From Protonemura montana (Eukaryota > Arthropoda > Insecta > Plecoptera > Nemouridae), in the NCBI GenBank assembly GCA_947568835.1, contig OX387611.1:9490001-9554000 (forward strand): a DNA stretch of 64,000 nucleotides, read 5' to 3'. The notes below the pieces were generated by a model. That model saw only the letters and a program-made list of their open reading frames with translations. It was not told the DNA's origin and did not search any database. Shown here piece by piece: positions 24,101 through 36,100 of the stretch (the stretch's first letter is position 1; each line of letters starts with the position of its first letter). A program made the translations under genes and the position numbers.

Positions 24101-27100
24101 CCCACTTTAACAACCCGTGACTAAACGATTTATGAACTTTAATTGGGTTGGTTGCATTTTTATTTTTATTTATCGTTGTCCTAGATTTGGTAGATATATC
24201 GAACAGTTTGACGTGTTGGAAACACCGGTTCTCGTTAGATAACCGAAGTTAAGCAACACTGCGCTGAGTCAGGTGTTGGATGGGTGACCATCATACACAT
24301 GACCAGTTCTGTTTGGGAGAGAGGTTGGAGGGATGAAAGTTAAGCAACACTGCGCTGAGTCAGGTATTGGATGGATGACCATCATACACATGACCAGTTC
24401 TGTTCGGGAGAGAGGTTGGAGGGATGAAAGTTAAGCAACACTGCGCTGAGTCAGGTGTTGGATGGGTGACCATCATACACATGACCAGTTCTGTTCGGGA
24501 GAGAGGCTGGAGGGATAAAAGTTAGTACATCAACTTCACTCGCCTTGCTTATCAACCTCTCGACAGCATGGATTTGTGGAGGAATCCAGTTGTTCGCGTT
24601 GTACCGTCCTTCGGAAGGGACGTTAAGCCGGTGGTCCCATTGGTGCTCTTCGACAGGAGTAGGCTACGTGCCAGCATCGAGTTTCCCCTCCATTCTTCTA
24701 GGCTAGGTAAGGTTCATCATCATCCTCTTCATCATAACGATTTTTATCAACTGATTATTTTGATTTGATTCTGGCCGATATCGAATCAAGTTTTTACAAA
24801 GTAACAAAGTTTTTCATCTATGTATTTTATTTTTTAAATAGGAAAGTCCCCATTAAAAGTTCTTCTGTTCCTGATTTGCTTTCACTTGAGACAATTGATA
24901 ACTTTCTGATGGACACTTCAGCCAGGCTTTTAACACAAATTGTTAATGCAGATCCCAATGCGGTCAGACTTTTGAGGGTCGAGATCAATTGGAATAAATC
25001 TTTAAAACAATACAGTTTACAGGAGAGTTACAGTTCTATGACAATGTTGTGATCATCTCTGTTATTATTTGGCACAGTTTTACTCACCCCTGATCCACTA
25101 GGAACGTCATTCTTCGGCTTCTTTGGAACTGCAAATGGAAAAAAAATCAATTAGTTCCGTTTTGTTCCGTAATTGTTCCGGTTGCATTTTTTTCCAATCT
25201 GGTTTTTTTTTATCCTTCGCTTGCTGGTTTCAGCCTCTTGGTGGAAACACAAGAAAAACCAAAATCTCTGCAACAACCGTCTATCTTTCGAGATACAAAC
25301 AGGTTTCGAGGGAAAAGTGACTGTCAATAGGGAATTCTCCTTAAGATTATTATTTAATTATTATCATTGTGTTCAAATACGCGTTTAAAATAAAATCTGA
25401 TGTATTTTTTCTTTTTATAATCCGATCATAACTTTTCTATTTCTATTTGTTTTAAGAATGGCTAAAATATAAAATTCTCGTGGCGGGATGAAAACGGGCT
25501 GTGAATACCTGACAGGTAGTTCTGACGTCTTTCTTTATCACAAAAATCCCGTTTGTTTTCAATTTTGACACTTTGACAAAAGACTTACAATCAAGTATTT
25601 GTAAAGTTTTTGAGCTGTTAAATGAGTGTTCTTTAGTATTTTATTCACAATTTTTCCGACTTGAATTTGTGAATTTTGTCCATTTTACTTTCATCGCAAT
25701 GGATCGGTTTCACATTTTATCATCTCCAAAAATCGCTACGCTCATCCAGCAACGAAGCTCAAATCGCGTCCTCGACGTCCTAGCTTCAAAGTAAATAGTA
25801 ATAGTAAGTAAAAGCGTTTTAAACAGCGAGATTGAAATCGGCCAACAGCAAAAAAAAAATTAAATTTAAAATTTAAAAAATTAGCTCGCTGGCACGTGGT
25901 GACGAGATTAAAGTTACCCACATTTTTAAACTTTAAATCCTCAGCTTCCTGTGATCCAATAACTGTCACGTCCATTACTGTCAGTGTGGATAGACCTAAA
26001 GTGCTGAGACAGCCCCTGTGGAAAATCTCATCCGAAGATTCTATTCTCACTTTTGAAAAAGAAAAAAATTTTCGCAGGTGAAAATTCTTTTAAAATCGAT
26101 TGCGAGCCGTTTATTAAATTGCTTAGCGAATGATACGTTCCGATGTGATATTCTCTCTGATCTCTAAAGGAGACAATTTAAAGGCATGACACAAAAAATT
26201 GACAGCAAAAGAACTGCATACTGAAACGACGCACAGGTTTTTGACCACTCACTGTGGCACTGGTCTAATGGCGTCGGTGAAAGAGTGGGCGATCATTTAA
26301 GTAATCTTGTCTAGAATGGGAAAGAAAAATCATGTGTCAAAACGTAGCCTACTCATATAGAAAAGTACCAATCAGATGAACGTCCCTTCCGAAGGACGGT
26401 ACAACGCGAACAACAGGATTCTAAAACAAATCCATGCAGTCGAGAGGTTGATAAGCAAAGCGAGTGAAGTTGCTGTACTAACTTTCATCCCTCCAACCTC
26501 TCTCCCAAACAGAACTGGTCATGTGTATGATGGTCACCTATCCAATACCTGACTCAGCGCAGTGTTGCTTAACTTTCATCCCTCTAAACTCTCTCCCGAA
26601 CAGAACTGTACAGCTGAGTCTAGCTTTTAATTTTCGCTGAAAATTAGTTAGTATTCGAAACACTCGCAACAGGTGGAGATCGGAGTTAGGGTGCCGTTTG
26701 GGCATCAATTTTTGTGAGGGATGATAATCCCTAATAATAATAATAATAATTGAAATAATAATAATTCTAATAATTGAAAATCGGCTCCGAATAAAGAGCT
26801 GAACTAAGCTGAATTAATCAAAAGTTTCGTTAAAATTTCACCGAAAATCGGTCCAGCCGCTTGTCCAGTTGAGAGCAAAAAAAAAAGGAAAACATTAATT
26901 TTTTCCAACTTTTTTTTTCTTTTGGTATTGACGGGAAACCCGGTAAGCGGATAACGATGGCATCGCCTAACGAGCGTCTTGTGTGTCAATCGATTTACCT
27001 TTCAAGAATGGATGCTTGTTAATGGAAATGTTCCCAAAATAAACCTGTTGCTGGAAGGGCGATGCCTGACCCAACGTCTCAAACAACCAAGTCACCGAGT

Positions 27101-30100
27101 CAGTAAATCATGTACCCTGTACAAGTACCATGTCAAACACCTTACAAACCATACCAAGCCCGTAAGAAAGGATATCAACACCTTTAAAGCTACCAACTCA
27201 TCAAAGAAATTGCAATTTTCTGTACGCGATCGTTTTATGGGGGCACTCACCACTGTCAAAGAAATTATTTCTATTACAAAAGACAGCGATTAAATATCTT
27301 GCTAATGCTAGTTACGACCCTACCGATCCTGGTGTATATTTTAAGGATTCAACGAAACTACTTTTTTAAAAGGTTTGACATAATTATTCTGACCTGTATG
27401 TATATCCATATGTCTGTAATATTATAATATTATAATATTATATTATATAATATTATATATAATATGTATATTATAATTTTCTGACCTGTATGTATGTCAA
27501 TTTTAAGTGCTTATCCGATCATTAAACATGTTTTTAGTAAGATCTGGTAGAGATGTAAAAGGTATTTCACAAGTTTCACTCTCAAAGAAATATTTCAAGA
27601 AATCACCCACGAAAATCTTTTGACAGCCAACGTCGTTTGTTTTCGAAATTGTCATCGTGGTCACTTTGGAATTCACAGAGTTTCCACAATGCAGTGACCC
27701 CGAGTGACATAAGCGGCAAATTTCAAACAAAATAAACGGGGGTACTGTATGGTATTGCATGGTACTTTTGGTTGTGGTCCCATGAGAGGCTTTACATTTG
27801 AAACCAAAATGCCCACTTTCTCAAAATCTTAAGCGGCCGTTAGGCAGCGGGTACTGCTAGTTAAGACATAATAGCAATATGTTTGCTTTTATTAGCAAAT
27901 TACATCCAAACATGGTATTTACTAAAGACCAGCGCTGTTCTCTCACAAAAGAAAATCCATTTTGTGATTTTTCTTTGTGCTGGTCTCAATTTGAAATTTG
28001 AACCTAGTTCAAAATATATCTTAATTTTACAGCGCTTTTCGAGTTATAAAAAAAAAGTATCTAGATATTGACATTGAACGAAATCATCGTCTAATGTTGG
28101 TTAAATTTCTAGCAAATTGTAAAATGTAAATTGTAAATTGTAAATTGTAAATTGCTGGTGAAATTGCTATAGTGGTGAACGCACTGTATAACCATGTCAA
28201 TAAAAAGAGCTGCCATAACAAGTGGAACAAAAACCGAAACGGTAGCTTACCCTGTAGTTCACTTCCACCGCTTGGCCCGTAACATCCACGGTCAAGATTC
28301 TCAGCCGCTACTTCGACCTTGTAGGAAAGTGTCGGTGAAAGGGGCTCTCTCAAAGGTATCACCCAGTCGTATCGGGTCTCATTCCAGTCGTTTCCCGGAG
28401 CTATCGGCACTATGAGGATGGTGCGACGTTGATAGAAGCCTAGTTGTTGGTCACCATGAGAATTCAATAGCCTAAAAAATATTGATATTTTCTTCTTATT
28501 TTGAAAAAAAAAAAAAACGCTTAAGACATATTTTTTTTATCCACTGGAAAGACTGAAACAAAGGTTAAGTTTTAAACAATTGATTAGTCTACGGTAATTT
28601 TCCACCAATCAGCTAATCGCTTTTTGATGATGGGGCGTGGGAGAGGGGCTAAAAGATCCAAGAGAAGATACAAAATTTTTTTATTTGAGTTACATTTAGA
28701 CTGTACAAAATTGCTGACTCTTTTTATAATTTTTGTTTGGCTTTTATGAACTACTTGAGAAAGAGTTTAATGTACAGACCAAGAAAAAATGGTTAAAGAA
28801 GTTTTGCTGAAAACATTTCATGCTAAACCAGAGATCCCTGGCGTTTCCCCCAAATTGTAGAAATGGGGATACGGCCAGATTGTAAAGAAATTGTATTTTG
28901 ATTGCGTACACCCGCGTGCATTGACCACTACATCACTGGCTGGACTGCGTACACCCGCGTGCATTGACCACTACATCACTGGGCGGACTGCGTACACCCG
29001 CGTGCATTGACCACAACATCACTGGCTGGACTGCGTACACCCGCGTGTATTGACCACTACATCACTGGCTGGACTGCGTACACCCGCGTGTATTGACCAC
29101 TACATCACTGGGTGGACTGCGTACACCCACGTGCATTGACCACTACATCACTGGGTGAACTGCGTACAACCGCGTGCATTGACCACTACATCACTGGCTG
29201 GACTGCGTACACCCGCGTGCATTGACCACTACATCACTGAGTGGACTGCGTACACCCGCGTGCATTGACCACTACATCACTGGGTGAACTGCGTATCGAG
29301 CATTGACCACTACATCACTGGGTGAACTGCGTATACCCGCGTGCATTGACCACTACATCACTGGGTGGACTGCGTACACCCGCGTGCATTGACCACTACA
29401 TCACTGGGTGGAGAGCGTACACCCGCGTGCATTGACCACTACATCACTGGGTGGACTGCGTACACCCGCGTGCATTGACCACTACATCACTGGGTGGACT
29501 GCGTACACCCGCGTGCATTGACCACTACATCACTGAGTGGACTGCGTACACCCGCGTGTATTGACCACTACATCACTGGCTGGACTGCGTACACCCGCGT
29601 GCATTGACCACTACATCACTGGCTGGACTGCGTACACCCGCGTGTATTGACCACTACATCACTGGCTGGACTGCGTACACCCGCGTGCATTGACTACTAC
29701 ATCACTGGCTGGACTGCGTACACCCGCGTGCATTGACCACTACATCACTGGCTGGACTGCGTACACCCGCGTGTATTGACCACTACATCACTGGGTGGAC
29801 TGCGTACAACCGCGTGCATTGACCACTACATCACTGGCTGGACTGCGTACACCCGCGTGCATTGACCACTACATCACTGGCTGGACTGCGTACACCCGCG
29901 TGCATTGACCACTACATCACTGGGTGGACTGCGTACACCCGCGTGCATTGACCACTACATCACTGGCTGGACTGCGTACACCCGCGTGCATTGACCACTA
30001 CATCACTGGGTGGACTGCGTACACCCGCGTGCATTGACCACTACATCACTGGGTGGACTGCGTACACCCGCGTGCATTGACCACTACATCACTGGGTGAA

Positions 30101-33100
30101 CTGCGTATCGAGCATTGACCACTACATCACTGGGTGAACTGCGTATACCCGCGTGCATTGACCACTACATCACTGGGTGGACTGCGTACACCCGCGTGCA
30201 TTGACCACTACATCACTGGGTGGACTGCGTACACCCGCGTGCATTGACCACTACATCACTGGGTGGACTGCGTACAACCGCGTGCATTGACCACTACATC
30301 ACTGGCTGGACTGCGTACACCCGCTTGCATTGACCACTACATCACTGGGTGGACTGCGTACACCCGCGTGCATTGACCACTACATCACTGGGCGGACTGC
30401 GTACACCCGCGTGCATTGACCACTACATCACTGGGTGGACTGCGTAAACCCGCGTGCATTGACCATTTCATCACTGGGTGGACTGCGTACACCCACCTAT
30501 CTTGAGAACGTGCGTAGGACTGGAATCTAAAATTGTAAAAAATGTTCTTAATTTTCAGGCAAAGCGCACGGCACCTCCGTTGACATCACACATTACTTTC
30601 TATGTTTGAGGTTGAACCTTAGATGATTAACGTTTTTAATAAGATAAAAAAATGTTATGAATAATAGTAATAATTAAACTGTTTAATATTTTTCTCCTTA
30701 GCACCCACGCTGATAAACAACAACTTTGATATTTAAAACTCAGAGTTGTTTGAATTATCTAATTTTGTATGTTTTTATTGATGAAACCTTTAATTTTATT
30801 TGTGCGTTTTTTTTTTGTGGTTTAAAATCATAAAGTTTGAATTTAAGTTCAATGATATCTTGAATAATTAATTTTTTTGGGTAGAAAGAAGAAACAGACC
30901 AAATTTACTAGAAAAAAACTGGATCTTCTTTTCCGTGGATTAAAAAAAAATTCGAGTATGTGTAAGATAAGTGATTGAATGACGAAGGATTCAGTAACTA
31001 TCGCTCCTAAATGTAAAAACTGCAAGAGAATTTTCTTATTATCAACACTATAACAGTCTCAAAAATCGATGCCCAAACGGGGAGTCCCCCTTTGGAGATC
31101 GATTTTTGAGACGGTTCTAGTGTTGATAATAATAAAATACCCCGCGCATTGCAAGCGTTTGCAATTTTAATAAGATTTCATCCAAATACAGCAAGAGAAT
31201 ATTTGATTTGAGACTCACGCCACGGTAAAGTTTGTTATTTTCACGCCGACAGCGCCAATCTCGCTCGCCGGGTAAGACCACGTGATGTTCACGGAGGTCG
31301 CGTTTAGCTGTTTTGCTAGCGTAACTTTCGGTCTGGCGATCCCCCCGAATGGCTTGCAGTTACATTTCGTACCGACGCAGTCTGCAGATGACCGCAAACA
31401 CAAAAACAAGTTAGTAAGCTTGACTAGCTTAGCAGGGAACTGAGGGTCAACCAGGTGTCGGCACGCATCCTGCTCCTAAACAACAGCACCAAGGACCAGC
31501 CACCGCTTAGCTTTGTCCCTTTGACACACTGCGTTGGCTGCTCCTGTCGGACAGCACCAAGGACCAGCCACCGCTTGGCTTTGTCCCTTTGACACACTGT
31601 GTTGGCTGCTCCTGTCCAACAGCACCAAGGACCGGCCACCGCTTAGCCTTGTCCCTTTGACAAACTGTGTTGGCTGCTCCTGTTCAACAGCACCAAGGAC
31701 CGGCCACCGCTTAGCCTTGTCCCTTTGACACACTGTGTTGGCTGCTCATGTCCAACAGCACCAAGGACCGGCCACCGCTTAGCCTTGTCTCTTTGACACA
31801 CTGTGTTGGCATTTTTTCTGTGTTTGCGCTGTCTATTGGTTGTACAGTCTGTTGATAAAGTAAAACTGGTCTGGGAAAGAGTCGATGGTTGGCAACGTCA
31901 CGTACCTGGGACCGTGTAATTGACTGTGATCCCCTGCTTTGGCACGTGTTCGTCGTTGAATAGAGTCACGTTGTAGTTGCAGCCTGGCATGATCTTCAAG
32001 CCCGTTGAGCCATGATTATGCTCTGACTTGGTTGGCATCAGAAAAGACGTAGTGGTCTGGAGAGAAAACAATACTTGCTTTTGTCTTGAAATTTAGCATA
32101 GTTTGGTAATAGTTTGGAAATAATTTGGTATTTTCAGGCGATTGCTGACTAGAATCAGGAAGAAATATTTAACCTTTTTGGTGGCATAAATCAAAGCTGC
32201 TTTATTGTAGTGCTACCATGGTGCTACTTGATAAAACCGGTGGTTACCATATAACGGAGATTCTACGATAGTGGCATAATCAAGAATTCGTACTATATTT
32301 CATTTGATCATCACAGTGCAGTGGGGACAAAGCAACCAATTGCACGAAACATTGGTCAGGGTTACTGCTTGGTGCTAGTTAGCACGGTGCTACTGACAGT
32401 AATACCAGGGTTACGAATCACCGCTCTAGGTCGGGGTCACTGCTTGGTGCTATGGTTGTGCTAGTTAGCACGGTGCTACTGACAGTAATACCAGGGTTAC
32501 GAATCACCGCTCTAGGTCGGGGTCACTGCTTGGTGCTATGGTTGTGCTAGTTAGCACGGTGCTACTGACAGTAATACCAGGGTTACGAATCACCGCTCTA
32601 GGTCGGGGTTACTGCTTGGTGCTTTGGTGGTGCTAGTTAGCACAGTGCTACTGACAGTAATACCAGGGTTACAAATCACCGCTCTAGGTCGGGGTTACTG
32701 CTTGGTGCTATGGTGGTTCTTGTTAGCACGGTGCTACTGACAGTAATACCAGGGTTACGAATCACCGCTCTAGGTCGGGGTTACTGCTTGGTGCTTTGGT
32801 GGTGCTAGTTAGCACTGTGCTACTGACAGGAATACCAAGATTACGAATTACCGCTCTCGGAAAGGCCCCTGAATATTATGATGAATAGATCTTGTAAACC
32901 TTAAACAGATTTAGATAAGACAAGGATAAGATAAACAGTCATAAATTCACGTCATAATGAGGTCAATGTTTGTATAGACAGAACACAATATGGATCCTCT
33001 TTCAATGTCCAGCTAAAAATATTCCTTTTATTGACTTATTTCCATGGTCACAGCCAATGAGGTTCTTTTATATGCATTTCTACCTCCGAATATTGTTCTA

Positions 33101-36100
33101 CCTAGACGTGGTTAAACAGGAGTATGTTTCTAAATGGCAATTCTACGTTACGGGCTAAACCATTGTCACAAGCTCTGATCAAGACTTTGTAGGGTGTAGA
33201 GCTCGAGGCTTGGTCTTGGTAACTGATCTGTATTTGATGTGGTAAATGAAACTCACATTGAGGTTGTTGACTTTTTATTTACGAATACGCGACAGTAAGA
33301 GCTACCACGATCAAGGCAGGCAAGACCAGGACCAAGTAAAATCGCTTTTAACAAACGCGTCTACTTTATTAAACCATCTTTTAAAAGAATATTAAAAAAA
33401 AAAATATATATATATATGTATATTTGCAATGTTTTTTGGTTTTTCTGGCATTTTCTTTAGGGCGCTTAAGCCAGCAAGCGGATGATGAAAAGAAAGCTAG
33501 ACTAGAAAAGTGTGCAACTGAACCGGGATACGAACCCTGGACCAATTGCCGGTCGGGTGCTCAAGGGGGAGAGGATCCTTTATCCCACCCCCGTGAAAGC
33601 TAGAATATGTGTGTCCGGATAGTTCAGTTGGTAGAGAACACGACCGGCAATTGGGAGGTCCCGGGTTCGTATCCCGATTCGGTTGCACATTCTCCCAGTC
33701 TAGCTTCCTTTCAATATATATATATATATATGTTTCACAAGACAGCTAATTTTCTCAATGATTTGCAATCTTTGCCTGTTTCTTCACTTAGGGTAAGCAC
33801 AGATATTGCTCTGCACCTTTCTTGCTTTCACCCTTGTTGAAAAAAGGCTATAGTTGCGTTGCGCTAGGATAATTGGTTGCTTTACGATAAAAAAATAATC
33901 CAGGCTTTGAACGTTTATTTTCGTGTCAAATTCGTTTTTCTCTTTTCCTATTAGCTTAAAGCTACTTTACTTGTTTACGATACTTTCCCATGTCAAGTGT
34001 GGTTCATGCAAAGCAATTTCAAAACGTGCCTGACAATGGTATTTACTGCACGTGTGAACATGCAACATGAAGTTGCCGTTAATGACAAAGTCTACGTCGA
34101 ATTCTGCAACCAGATCAGATAACAAATGGAGCTAATTAATTTAAACTAACCAGATAGCAGGGCATTTCACACAATAGAAATCACTTCAGAATTATGATAC
34201 AGGTGACATCGCTAAAACTGCCTCAGACCACCAAATGATGTATTTGATTGATTAGCATTGTTTAATAACAATAATAGTGAGCGTTAGACTAACCTAACCT
34301 AGGTAGGATAAATTAACCTGGTACCGGCACGTAGCCTACTCCTGTCGAAGAGCACCAAAGGGACAACAGGCTTAACGTATCTTCCGAAGGACGGTACAAC
34401 GTAAACAACACCAAAAATCCATGCAGTCGAGAGACAGAAAAGCAAGGCGAGTGAAGTTGAACTAACTTTCAACCCTCTAGCCTCCCTGCCGATCAGAACT
34501 GGTCATGTGTATGATGGTCACACATCCAATACCTGACTCAGCGCAGTGTTGCTTAACTTCGGTGATCTCACGAGAACCGGTGTTTCCAACACGCCAAATC
34601 GTTCGGGAAAGAACATTGAATACACATTTCTTAGCTTAGGGAAAGATATAAAAAATGAGGTCTGGGAAATAACTTATAAGGTCTTGAAGGAAAAGTTGAT
34701 ATAAAAGGTACAATTGAAGTAATTAGAAGTGAAATTCGTGCTGTACGTTGATTTTAAAAGATACCGACGAGATGTTTGCTAGCGGGCTACGCGAGCCACG
34801 AGATTAAAATCTATCAAACTTCTCTTACTGTAGACGCAAATTTTCAATTACGTGTCACGGAGATTTCTTCTTTCTGCGCTTGAAGCATTAATGACTTTTT
34901 GACATTTTAAAGACCTCTTTTCTTGAATAAGCCGCTCTCACTAGGAAATCGAAAGTGTCATGTAATAGGAAAATGTGTCACCGATCTAATTTCTATTTGG
35001 AAAAGAGTTCTACAGTAAAGCATACTCATGGCATAACTGTCAGTAGCACTGCACTAACTAGCACCAAGCAGTAACCCCGACCTAGAGCGGTGATTCTTTA
35101 CCCTGGGATAACTGTCAGTAGCACCGTGCTAACTAGCACCACCATAGCACCAAGCAGTAACCCCGACCTAGAGCGGTGATTCGTAACCCTGGTATTACTG
35201 TCAGTAGCACCGTGCTCACTAGCTCCACCATAGCACCAAGCAGTGACCCCGACCTAGAGCGGTGATTCGTAACTCTGGTATTACTGTCAGTAGCACCGTG
35301 CTAACTAGCATCACCATATCACCAAGCAGTAACCCCGACCTAGAGCGGTGATTCGTAACCTTGGTATTACTGTCAGTGGCACCGTGCTAACTAGCACCAC
35401 CATAGCACCAAGCAGTAACCCTGGTATTACTGTCAGTAGCACCGTGCTAACTAGCACCACCATAGCAGCAAGCAGTAACCCCGACCTAGAGCGGTGATTC
35501 GTAACCCAAGTATTACTGTCAGTAGCACCGTGCTATTTGGCACCACCATTACACCAAGTGATAACCCTGACCTAGATCGGTGATTCGTAACCCTGGTGCA
35601 CTATCAGTTGATGCTTTTAATTAGCTAATTTTAAACACTAGTACAAAGGTTGAATGAAATACACATGTGTCGATTGTAAACAAACTAGAATTATTGACAT
35701 AGATGACTAGTTCCAAAATAAAAGAGAAATATGTTAGCACTCACGCCTGGTAAGTTGTCTTTCGCTGAATACTCCCAAGGCTGGCAGTACTTGTCATCGT
35801 CCGGTGCCATGGAGTATATCTGGATGTGGGACATGGAAGACTGGCTACCTTTGTCTGGAAAACGCAAAACATTGGATTTTTGAAAAGCGCAGCATAAAAT
35901 AAACATTTGGAGGTGCTTAAGAATGTAGAGTTTTCAAGTCCCGGCAGTTTTTATTTTTGAATATTTTTTGGGACCCGAACTTTGTACAGCTAATAATAAA
36001 TTGCCTGGCCTAAATTTTTACTAGCTGGTTAGATCCTTTGCTCTTATCCAGGTTATTAGAGATCAGCTGGCTGGATCCTATGTTCTATCCAGGTTATTTG

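Larger units (their letters stand above)
25699..27369 (+). pseudogene. Degraded plus-strand coding remnant in intron 7, interrupted by repeats
   Basis: Coding-like pieces follow one another in changing frames: [20 protein letters not shown] (25699-25794), [17 protein letters not shown] with [16 protein letters not shown] (about 25940-26081), [20 protein letters not shown] (about 26081-26165), then [20 protein letters not shown] (from about 27003) and, one frameshift later, [20 protein letters not shown] (to 27369). A SINE (26225-26620) and a tRNA-like copy (26640-26760) are inserted in the middle. The pieces suggest a decayed gene or transposon ORF of unknown family. Some could be chance. Confidence 0.3.

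Noticed and set aside
24205-24520. Functional 5S rRNA genes
   Set aside because: Only the internal-promoter half matches 5S; the 3' part is replaced by SINE linker and the box A region is altered.
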